Shown here: piece after piece, positions 33,946 through 41,712 of the stretch
How the letters are laid out: each line of letters opens with the position of its first letter
Numbering within the stretch: the stretch's first letter is position 1
NCBI RefSeq assembly: GCF_029714945.1
Contig: NZ_CP121634.1
Coordinates: 2,997,001 to 3,061,000 of the forward strand
Source: Bradyrhizobium sp. CIAT3101
GTDB taxonomy: Bacteria; Pseudomonadota; Alphaproteobacteria; Rhizobiales; Xanthobacteraceae
Direction: 5' to 3'
Length of the DNA: 64,000 nt
Translations under genes and position numbers: made by a program
The notes under the pieces: generated by a model
The model's input: the letters and a program-made list of their open reading frames with translations, nothing else
The model's database searches: none
What the model was told of the DNA's origin: nothing

Positions 33946-36455
33946 TATCCGGCATGCCGGACCTGTGCAGAGGCGCCGTCAGCGGCCCTTCCCATCAGGG
34001 CCGCCAGCCGCGGATCAATCCACCGCCGGAATAGAACGAGACAAACCAAGACGGCAAGCCCAATGCCCGAAAATATCTTGCCTATCAAGAATGTCCGGGG
34101 GGCATAGCGCATCTCGACGACATGCTTGCCCGGGTCCAGCAGCACGCCCCGGAAGGCCTGATTGACCAGGCCGAGATGGCGCTCCTCGCCATCGACCCAG
34201 ACCCTCCAGTTCGGGTGCCAGGCATCGTTGAGCACCAGGACGCCCTTTTGCGACACGCTGGCCGAGATCTCGAGCCGGGTATGGTCGTAGCGCGTGATTT
34301 CGGCATGCTCGGGTTGGCTCGGAGGCTCCGCATTCGGGCCCAGAATTCCACGCGCTCTTGCCTCCGCTATGAAAACGGGATCGTCGGAGGTCACGACGTC
34401 GCGCGGCGACCTGTCGATATCCAGCGGCGTCTGATGTCCTTCGGAAACCTGATGGACAATGAGCGCGCGCGGCAGTGGGTTGGGGTTTTCGACGATCGCA
34501 AACTTGGGGTCTTCGTAAATGGTCTTCCAGCCGGAATCCGCCACGAAGTGACGAAGGCGCCCGTACGTCGCCGGCAACACCAGGAACCTGACGCCCAGGA
34601 AATCGAGCCCGGGAAGGTTGAGAAAATCGGTGTCAGGCGCCAGCACCAGCGTTGCGAATGTCTCCCAGCGCTGGGCCGGATTGGGCAGGACCAGGCGATT
34701 GAAAAGATCCTCATATCGGGGGAACAGCTGAAAGTTCATCGATCCGATCTGATACAATCCATAAGCGCTACCGTATTCCGGCGGAACGCCTGGCTGCCCG
34801 TAACTCGCGATCCGGTGCAGGCCGCCCTGCTTTTGCAGGACGCCGATGAAAGGCGCAGGCTCGAGGAAGCGGTCGTACCGCACCGGCTTATAGTGATTCA
34901 GGTCGAACGTGAGCTCGCCCCACGAGAGCACGACCAGGCTCGACGCCACGACGATCGAAGCGACCCGTGTTCGTCTCAGAATGATCAGTGCCACGCCTGC
35001 CTCGAGAACGGCCAGTGTGACCGCAAGATAGAGCGGCTGCTTGATATTCTCCTTGCCCCAAAGGAGCGTTGTATAAGCGAAAGCTCCTCCAATCACCGCC
35101 GCGCCGATCAGCAACGGGATCCATCGCAGTCCGCCATTCTGCAAGCCGTGCAGCCCGAATGCGACGATGATCGCGAAGATCAGCCCGATGCTGATCCATA
35201 CATATTGTTCACCGAGATTGCCAAGTACCGGCAGCGCATCGACGACCGACGTTACGCCGGCCACTCCGTAGACCCGCCCGATGAGCAACAGGAGCATCGC
35301 GCAGAGTGGAATAAGGATGGTTCGCTGAAAAACCGGCCATGGCCGCGCAACCTGGGTCGCGAGCAGGGCGCCGATGATGCCCTGGTGGAATGCGAAGTTG
35401 CCGCGCATCGCCGCGAGTTGCGGCGTGGCGGCGACATAGGACTCGAAGGCATGCTTCGGCGTGAAGAGCGAGATCAGGTTGAAGAGGTTGGTCGGGAAGA
35501 ATTGCCGTTTTGCATAGAAGTCGCCGGTGCCCATGTATTTCAGCGCTTCGAAAATCGGCAGATACACGATTGCAAGCGCGAGCAGCGCCAGCGCGACGCC
35601 GCCAAGCTGGCCTGCAATCAACCGTCCGGCAGACCTCGAAATCGAGCCCAGCCCTCGCTCCCGCAAGATTGAATGTCCGACGGACGCGGCCGCGCCGACC
35701 AACAGAGCGGTCGCCATTGCCAGGATCGTCGTTGGCAGAAACGTCGTGGCGAGGATCAATCCTGCCCCGCACGAAATTCCCGTCATCTTCAGGGCGCTCG
35801 GACGCCGGGCGAAGCTCACCAGCGCCAACGTCAAAACCGGAAAGTAGAGCCATGTCTGCGAGACATTCGAGCCCATATTGGCAACGAAATATCCATTCAG
35901 CAGATATGCGACGCCTCCGCCCAGTGCTGCGATGAATGAGAGCCGGAATTCGATCGTCAGCAACACGAGCAGGCAAAAGACGGCGATCAGGTTGAAGAAC
36001 AGGAAGACGGCATGGAACACCCCGTCGCTGCCGCCAAGAAGCGCGGTTGCGATCGAGAGGGGCGACGTCTTGATATCGACGAGTGTTTCAGGACCATATG
36101 AACCGGTCGCCGAATACGGATTCCAGTAGATCGATTGCCCATCGCGAAAACTGCGTCGGACGAATTGTATGCCCGGCTCGGACTGGAATGCCGCACCTCC
36201 CGGATCAGTCAGCCCGTCGGCGACGCTGCGGTTCTCCCGCTCGGGAAAAAACCGAACCTTCCTTTGCTGATCATAGGTGATGTTGACGATATTCGCGTTG
36301 CTCAGGCTGGCTTTGAAAAAGATGACGTCTGGAAATGCGGCCACGATCAGGCAGATTGCGGCCAGCGCGCAACGTCCGAGAAGTCTTCGGTCGTTTCGAT
36401 CGGATTCGTGTTTTGCGAAAATTGTAAAAACCGAAAAGCCGCGCCGCCCCAACAT
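33945..36455 (-). CDS. Large YfhO-like multi-span membrane protein
   Basis: An 836-residue protein with about twelve membrane segments and a C-terminal periplasmic domain of roughly 300 residues (HYAPRTF-like end: EMRYAPRTFLIGKIFSGIG). It resembles YfhO/GT-C-type proteins that use lipid-linked sugars for glycosylation of teichoic acids or glycans. After the first helix comes a loop containing SIYWNPYSATGSYGPETL. ATG 36455, preceded by GAGGCGGA, leads straight to the first helix; the frame is open for 93 codons more but those look non-coding. Coupled downstream to a polyprenyl-phosphate GT2, so a donor-acceptor partnership is likely. Confidence 0.75.
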   Translation of the reverse strand: MLGRRGFSVFTIFAKHESDRNDRRLLGRCALAAICLIVAAFPDVIFFKASLSNANIVNITYDQQRKVRFFPERENRSVADGLTDPGGAAFQSEPGIQFVRRSFRDGQSIYWNPYSATGSYGPETLVDIKTSPLSIATALLGGSDGVFHAVFLFFNLIAVFCLLVLLTIEFRLSFIAALGGGVAYLLNGYFVANMGSNVSQTWLYFPVLTLALVSFARRPSALKMTGISCGAGLILATTFLPTTILAMATALLVGAAASVGHSILRERGLGSISRSAGRLIAGQLGGVALALLALAIVYLPIFEALKYMGTGDFYAKRQFFPTNLFNLISLFTPKHAFESYVAATPQLAAMRGNFAFHQGIIGALLATQVARPWPVFQRTILIPLCAMLLLLIGRVYGVAGVTSVVDALPVLGNLGEQYVWISIGLIFAIIVAFGLHGLQNGGLRWIPLLIGAAVIGGAFAYTTLLWGKENIKQPLYLAVTLAVLEAGVALIILRRTRVASIVVASSLVVLSWGELTFDLNHYKPVRYDRFLEPAPFIGVLQKQGGLHRIASYGQPGVPPEYGSAYGLYQIGSMNFQLFPRYEDLFNRLVLPNPAQRWETFATLVLAPDTDFLNLPGLDFLGVRFLVLPATYGRLRHFVADSGWKTIYEDPKFAIVENPNPLPRALIVHQVSEGHQTPLDIDRSPRDVVTSDDPVFIAEARARGILGPNAEPPSQPEHAEITRYDHTRLEISASVSQKGVLVLNDAWHPNWRVWVDGEERHLGLVNQAFRGVLLDPGKHVVEMRYAPRTFLIGKIFSGIGLAVLVCLVLFRRWIDPRLAALMGRAADGASAQVRHAG

Positions 36456-36939
36456 TCCGCCTCGATCCGCTTCGCCCTTACGATCGCCGCCAGCGCCAAC
36501 GTAGCGGCCTTGTGGCACCTCGCGCACCATAGCACGGCCAGGCGGTGAGAGACGGCGGCCAGTGCGGGATTCCAAAAAATCGTGGTCCCATTTGCCCATG
36601 GCCATAACGGCCCGATTTGTCAATTCGCTATTTGAGTAGCCAACAGAGCTCTCGCGGAGCGTGCCGTGGAATCGGGGCGCCGCGGTTGCCGCGGCTTCGG
36701 CATCGACGGGCCAGGCGCCGGGCAGATGGTGCAAGCAAGTGCATCTCAGTCGGGCTTTTGGCCCCGCATCGTGCTGGATGCAGGCTCGGTCCGGCGTCCC
36801 CGAAAGGCAGGTTCCGGAGGCCTTGGGATGGCTCTTTTTGTTCTCTTGATACTGGAGGGTTCGCGGTCTACAGAGGCGTCAAATGCCGAAATTTGCTTGA
36901 CAAGTGAGCATCATGCATCGCGAGGGCCAGGGTGTGAGT
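36456..36939. other. 484-bp divergent gap with no convincing gene
   Basis: This separates the leftward YfhO-like gene from the rightward methyltransferase. Frames on both strands are open but lack ribosome-binding sites and family-like sequence. TTGACA occurs at 36897-36902, too near the methyltransferase start to be a normal -35 unless the start is later. If the YfhO-like protein starts earlier (ATG 36599 or 36605), part of this region would be coding. Confidence 0.4.
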
Positions 36940-37749
36940 ATGAACGGTGAGCCGCGGAGCTCGAGGACAGTCGCCGACTTTTCGAGCCAATGGACGACGT
37001 TCCCGGACAATTCGGGCTATTTCGTTTCTATCGATCTGTTCGAGGACTCGCTCGCCGGCTTGCTGAGCTTGAATGATTTTTCGGACAAGCGGGTTCTTGA
37101 TCTCGGCAGCGGCACCGGTCGCATCGTGCGCTGGATATTGAAGTCGGGTGCGCAGCATGTTTACGCGGTCGAGCCCGCGGAAACGATCGAGATCCTGAAA
37201 GAGAACACGCGCGAGCGATCCGAAAGAATTACCTATAAGAACTGCACCGGAGACAAGATCGATATCGACTCCGATGTCGACATCGCGATTTCGCTCGGCG
37301 TCGTGAGCTATATCGAGAACCCGCTGCCGACGTTTCGTGCCATCCGCAATGCGTTGCGTCCTGGCGGCCGGTTTTATGTCCTGCTGATGTCGCGGGAAGG
37401 AAACGCCTTCTATTATTACTTCGTGCTTCCGCTGCGATGGATGACGACCAAGCTGCCCGATTCCTGGCTGGTGGGCGTATCGAAGTTCTTCGCTGGTTGC
37501 GCATCGATCTACGGCTCGCTGTGTCGAGTCGCTCCCTTGCCGATGCATGTCTACTTTCGTTCGGTTTTCATGAAGGTCGCGTGGCATGAACGGGTCATGC
37601 TCGTGTTTGACCAGTTGAATCCGACCTATGCGCATTATTATCGGGGGCCAGAGCTGCGGCAGTTGTTCAAAGCTGCGGGATTTACCGACATCAAGATGGT
37701 TCACAGGCACGGCTACAGCTGGGCGGCCATCGGAACGCGGCCGTCCTGA
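36940..37749 (+). CDS. Class I SAM-dependent methyltransferase
   Basis: A 269-residue protein with SAM-binding motif I VLDLGSGTGRIVRWI around residue 50, an acidic second motif (YAVEPAETIE) and SLGVVSYIENPLPTFRAIRNALRPGGRFYV, the usual methyltransferase 11/12 pattern. The C-terminal half is rich in aromatic residues and has one hydrophobic patch, suggesting membrane association. ATG 36940 is preferred for the AGGG seven bases before it; GTG 36904 is possible. It precedes a multi-span protein in the same direction, and probably methylates a sugar or lipid carrier. Confidence 0.82.
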   Translation: MNGEPRSSRTVADFSSQWTTFPDNSGYFVSIDLFEDSLAGLLSLNDFSDKRVLDLGSGTGRIVRWILKSGAQHVYAVEPAETIEILKENTRERSERITYKNCTGDKIDIDSDVDIAISLGVVSYIENPLPTFRAIRNALRPGGRFYVLLMSREGNAFYYYFVLPLRWMTTKLPDSWLVGVSKFFAGCASIYGSLCRVAPLPMHVYFRSVFMKVAWHERVMLVFDQLNPTYAHYYRGPELRQLFKAAGFTDIKMVHRHGYSWAAIGTRPS

Positions 37750-37880
37750 ACCATCCCACGCGCCAGTCCGATGGGTCCCGTCTTCGGTCCATCGATGCTG
37801 GCCGTGGTGAGCAAGCAAGCTGGAGCAGTTGGGGGCTCGATTGCTCTGAGCTCGTCGGCGAGATCAGGAAAAGTCTGAGA

Positions 37881-39818
37881 ATGCCTTGGAGGTGGGACTT
37901 CCTGAGTCCGCGGAAAGTAAGCCGCGGCGCCGTCGATATGACCCTGCTTGCGCTGCTGAGCACGGTCGAGGTCTGGCTTCTCGTGCGGGATTTCGGAGTT
38001 CGGCTGTCGCAGCCGCCGATCGACGAAAGTCCGGTGGCGCACGCCTATTTCTTCGCCAACCCCGGCGACTTCTCGTTAGATGCCTACATGAAAATCTGGT
38101 CTCATGTTGCGATGAGCTCAGTCACGAATTGGCTTCCGGCGTTTCTCTTCAAATACCTCTCCGTCCCGCCCGAGATATTCTACGCGCTCTTCGTCATCTT
38201 GCAGGCCGCCGGCCTCAGCTGTGCCTGCTACTATTTCGCGATGACGTTGTTCAAGTCGCGGGGCATCTCCTGGCTGACCGCGCTGTTCGTGCTGATGTGG
38301 CGGCCACACTTCTTCAGTCCCGCTCTCATCGGGGGGCTCGACTGGATGCCCTATGCCAATTGGCTCGCGCTGCCCTGCCTCATCATGGCGGCGGCGACGG
38401 TGATCGAGGGGCGCCTCGGATCCAGCACGATATGGCTTGCCGTTGGTGCCGCCATTCATCCGATCATGGCGCTGATCGCCACCATGTTCGTGGTCGCCTA
38501 TGTCCTGACGCAGCGTAGACTGGATTTCAGCACCTTGTTGCTCGCCGCTGGCATGGGGACGGCGGTTCTCCTCGTGGCCTATGTTCCGGGGTACATTTCG
38601 ACACGCGGACTGGCGACAATTTCGATGTCGGCCAAGGCGCTGTTGAACAACGCGCACATCTATCCGTTGGGGGCCGAGTATCCCTATGGTCTGGCAGCCT
38701 TCATCAACGGCATATTCTGGACGGTTGGACTGTTTCTGCTCGGGCTGTCCGGCCTGAACGGCGCGAGCCGCCAGGCGCGCTGGTTCCTGTTCAGCGCGGG
38801 CGCGATGACCGGCGTCGCCTGTGCGCTGCATGCTCTTGCGGTGATCTTTCAGTTCGCTCCGGTCATGAATCTGATCCTGTCGCGCGCCTGCATTCTTCTT
38901 CTTCTCGTGAGTGTTCCCTTTGTCATGCGGCGAGTGGTGGCTGATCTCGTGAGCGGGTCGGCGCTCCGTGTGATTGCCGCACTGTTACTCCTCTTCAATT
39001 GCTGCACGCTCTCGATCCTGGGCCTCGTTGCGCTGTCCTCGTATCCTGCCGGGATCGCCGGGAGCCGTGTCAGAACTGCTTTGGCGTGGCTGGGCAGCGC
39101 TGTCGCCTCCGTGACGTCAGCCATTCTGCTCGTTCGTCATGTGGCCGGTTATTCGACAGCCGTTGATCACAATGTGCTGTTCTGGATGGGGCAAACCATC
39201 GGCTGGATGCTGACGGAAAACAGGCTCAATCTGTTCAGATGGGATCTGGTGATCTCATGCGCTGCGATGATCGCGCTGGCGAGCATCCTTGCCCGGACCT
39301 CCTGGGGACAGGATCTGATCGCATTGCCTGCAAGGAAGATTGTCGAGTTTCGCGTGGCAGTTGCCGTCGTGGCCTGCGCCCTCATCGTCGCGATGTCGCT
39401 GGACAACGATGCTATGGGTCTGACGGAGACGACGGGTGAACATCGTGACCTGTACGACGCGCAGGTCTGGGCGCGCGATCATACCCGGCCTGGATCGGCT
39501 TTCATCAACACCGGGTTGGCGCCATTGGCCTGGCGCGGGGTCAGCAGGCGTCAGACGATCGTGACCTATGCTGTCGGAAACGTCTATGTTTCGACGCCCG
39601 AGGCGCAGAGCTACAACGCCCGGATGGCCGACTTCAAAACGCAGAACATGATCGTCGATGATTCAGAAGGCTGGGCCAGGCTTGATGAAAAGCAATGGCG
39701 AGCGTTCAAAAGCGAGTTTGGTGGAGATTACCTGGTCCGCAAAGCCGGTTGGAATTCGCTGTCGTTTCCCGTCGTCTTTGCGAACCACTCGTTCGTGATC
39801 TACAGGCTTGATGGCTAG
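37881..39818 (+). CDS. Multi-span membrane protein, GT-C-like
   Basis: A 645-residue protein with about ten to twelve hydrophobic spans, and a 110-residue hydrophilic C-terminus with AWARDHTRPGSAFINTG and YLVRKAGWNS. The soluble tail with short sequence YDAQVWAR resembles the periplasmic end of GT-C glycosyltransferases such as ArnT/PMT relatives. An early extracytoplasmic loop has the acid-containing PPIDESPVAHAYFF, where a GT-C catalytic Asp could lie. No named family is certain. It follows the methyltransferase by 131 bases and sits among glycan genes. Confidence 0.7.
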   Translation: MPWRWDFLSPRKVSRGAVDMTLLALLSTVEVWLLVRDFGVRLSQPPIDESPVAHAYFFANPGDFSLDAYMKIWSHVAMSSVTNWLPAFLFKYLSVPPEIFYALFVILQAAGLSCACYYFAMTLFKSRGISWLTALFVLMWRPHFFSPALIGGLDWMPYANWLALPCLIMAAATVIEGRLGSSTIWLAVGAAIHPIMALIATMFVVAYVLTQRRLDFSTLLLAAGMGTAVLLVAYVPGYISTRGLATISMSAKALLNNAHIYPLGAEYPYGLAAFINGIFWTVGLFLLGLSGLNGASRQARWFLFSAGAMTGVACALHALAVIFQFAPVMNLILSRACILLLLVSVPFVMRRVVADLVSGSALRVIAALLLLFNCCTLSILGLVALSSYPAGIAGSRVRTALAWLGSAVASVTSAILLVRHVAGYSTAVDHNVLFWMGQTIGWMLTENRLNLFRWDLVISCAAMIALASILARTSWGQDLIALPARKIVEFRVAVAVVACALIVAMSLDNDAMGLTETTGEHRDLYDAQVWARDHTRPGSAFINTGLAPLAWRGVSRRQTIVTYAVGNVYVSTPEAQSYNARMADFKTQNMIVDDSEGWARLDEKQWRAFKSEFGGDYLVRKAGWNSLSFPVVFANHSFVIYRLDG

Positions 39819-39850
39819 AGCGAACGAGTTCGATGTGTCGCTCGGCACCT

Positions 39851-39878
39851 GCGCGGGCTCCGCAAGGGGCGGCCGCGC
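39851..39878. terminator. Hairpin between convergent genes, sharing sequence with 24705
   Basis: GCGCGG (39851-39856) pairs with CCGCGC (39873-39878) in the 66-bp gap between the membrane protein and the CoA transferase. Its first 19 bases are identical to the terminator after the RTX adhesin. No T-run follows on either strand. Confidence 0.5.
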
Positions 39879-39884
39879 GGATGC

Positions 39885-41078
39885 CTACACCACCTTGGCC
39901 TGCCTGAGTTTTGCGATTTCGTCGGCATCGAAACCGAATTCGGCGAGCACCTCGTCGGTCTGTTCGCCGAATTCCGGCGGCCGCGCCACCATCTTGCTCG
40001 GTGTGCGCGACAGCGTCACGGGCTGACCGACCAGGCGGATGTGGCGGTCCTCGTCGTTCGGCACGTCCTGGGCGATGCCGAGATGCCTGACCTGCGCATC
40101 CTCGAACATCTGGTCGATGGCGTAGATCGGCCCGCAGGGCACGCCGGCTTCGTTGAATTCGCGGACCCAGGTCTCGGTCGACTTCGTCACCGTGCGCTTC
40201 TCGATCTCGGCGTTGAGCGCATCGCGGTTCTTGGAACGGGCAGGGGCTGTCGCATAATCGGGATGGCTGTAGAGCTCCGGCGCGCCGATCGCCTGCGCGC
40301 AGCGCTCCCAGATACGCCCGCCCGTCGTGGCGATGTTGATGTAGCCGTCCGAGGTCTTGAACACGCCGGTCGGGATGCTGGTCGGATGGTTGTTGCCGGC
40401 CTGCTTGGCGACTTCCTTCTCCATCAGCCAGCGCGCGGCCTGGAAGTCGAGCATGAAGATCTGGGCCTGGAGCAGCGAGGTCTGGACCCACTGGCCTTTG
40501 CCCGAAACCTCCCGCTCGAGCAGCGCGGTGAGGATGCCCATGGCGCAGAACAGGCCGGCGGTGAGGTCGGCAACGGGAATACCGACCCGCATCGGGCCCT
40601 CGCCCGGCGCACCGGTGATCGACATCAGCCCGCCCATGCCCTGTGCGATCTGATCGAAGCCCGGCCGCTTGTGATAGGGGCCGTCCTGGCCGAAGCCGGA
40701 GATGCTGCCATAGACGATGCGCGGGTTGATCTCGCGCAGGCTCTCATAGTCGATGCCGAGCTTTTTCTTCACATCGGGCCGGAAATTCTCGACAACGACG
40801 TCGGCCTTGGCCGCAAGGCGCTTGAAGACGGCGAGCCCGCGCTCGTCCTTCAGGTTCAGCGTCATGGCCCGCTTGTTGCGGTGCAGATTCTGGAAGTCGG
40901 AGCCCCGCCGCGGTCCGCCCGGCTGCTCACCGCCGGAATCCTCGGTGAGCGCGTCGATCTTGATCACCGTGGCCCCCCAGTCCGCGAGCTGGCGCACGCA
41001 GGTGGGCCCGGAGCGGACGCGGGTCAGATCGAGCACGGTGAAGCGCGACAGGGCTTCCGAGGCATGCGGAAAGGGCAT
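39885..41078 (-). CDS. CaiB/BaiF family (family III) CoA transferase
   Basis: A 397-residue family III CoA transferase. The N-terminal Rossmann part has VLDLTRVRSGPTCVRQLADWGA, the RNKRAMTLNLKDERG block, and VVENFRPDVKKKLGIDY. The aspartate expected to carry the acyl-anhydride intermediate lies in IPVADLTAGLFCAMG. These enzymes move CoA between carboxylic acids such as oxalate, formate, succinate or carnitine derivatives. It is a metabolic gene inserted between glycan and protease loci, with no obvious partner. The acid pair is unknown. Confidence 0.92.
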   Translation of the reverse strand: MPFPHASEALSRFTVLDLTRVRSGPTCVRQLADWGATVIKIDALTEDSGGEQPGGPRRGSDFQNLHRNKRAMTLNLKDERGLAVFKRLAAKADVVVENFRPDVKKKLGIDYESLREINPRIVYGSISGFGQDGPYHKRPGFDQIAQGMGGLMSITGAPGEGPMRVGIPVADLTAGLFCAMGILTALLEREVSGKGQWVQTSLLQAQIFMLDFQAARWLMEKEVAKQAGNNHPTSIPTGVFKTSDGYINIATTGGRIWERCAQAIGAPELYSHPDYATAPARSKNRDALNAEIEKRTVTKSTETWVREFNEAGVPCGPIYAIDQMFEDAQVRHLGIAQDVPNDEDRHIRLVGQPVTLSRTPSKMVARPPEFGEQTDEVLAEFGFDADEIAKLRQAKVV

Positions 41079-41205
41079 TTTGGGCGGCTCCGGGAACAGA
41101 TTGCGGGCCTACCATAGTGCCGAAACATCATGCGGCAAGTCCGGCCCGGCGCCGATGCCGTCTGCCAAAATGCTGGCCTCGTGCTGCCTGGGTCCCTTGG
41201 AGCGA

Positions 41206-41508
41206 TCAGCGCGCCAAGCGCTTCAGCTCGGCGCGTGCCTTCTCGGCCAGGGGGGCGTCGCCGTGGCGCGCGATGAACAGCTCGAACGCCTCCGGGGTCC
41301 CCTTCTGGCGGGCAAGCTCGTATTCCTCGGCGACGGCTGCCGAAGGGGCGCGGGCCGGTGGAACCGAGGGCGCGCGCAGCGCGTTGCTGCCGTCGTCCGC
41401 ATTGGCTTTTCCGACCATGACAGGCACTCCTCCGAGGGGTAGGTGATCCATCCCGGCGAATGTCACCAGGGCACCGAAAAAGCCGGCCGAGAGCAGGCGT
41501 AGTTTCAT
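41206..41508 (-). CDS. Small exported hypothetical protein
   Basis: A 100-residue protein. The first 37 residues form a signal peptide with a likely cleavage after KANA. The mature part is short, proline/alanine-rich and then helical: EEYELARQKGTPEAFELFIARHGDAPLAEKARAEL, a motif reminiscent of short helical repeats in caspase-like and tetratricopeptide-like proteins. AAAGGG precedes the ATG. It lies divergent from the serralysin gene across a 204-bp gap. Function is unknown. Confidence 0.65.
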   Translation of the reverse strand: MKLRLLSAGFFGALVTFAGMDHLPLGGVPVMVGKANADDGSNALRAPSVPPARAPSAAVAEEYELARQKGTPEAFELFIARHGDAPLAEKARAELKRLAR

Positions 41509-41712
41509 GATTGCCCTTTATAATCATGGGTGGGGCAGCTGGAACCGGCCTTGTGGTCGTTGCCCGTATAAGTACTGAATCTGGCTCCTCACACGGCATT
41601 ATGGAAGAGGTCTGGCCGCATCGCCAAATTTAAACCAAACGTGTGTTTCTGAAGATAGAATCAACCGTCCGCGCCCCGAATCGACCGGGGGCTTGCTGCT
41701 CCGGAGATACCC

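Noticed and set aside
36456..36734. N-terminal extension of the YfhO-like protein from 36734
   Set aside because: The extra 93 residues are low-hydrophobicity and arginine/glycine-rich with no ribosome-binding site, whereas ATG 36455 has one and leads to the first helix.
36666..36950. A 94-residue plus-strand frame in the divergent gap
   Set aside because: No ribosome-binding site, no family-like sequence, and it overlaps the likely control region of the methyltransferase.
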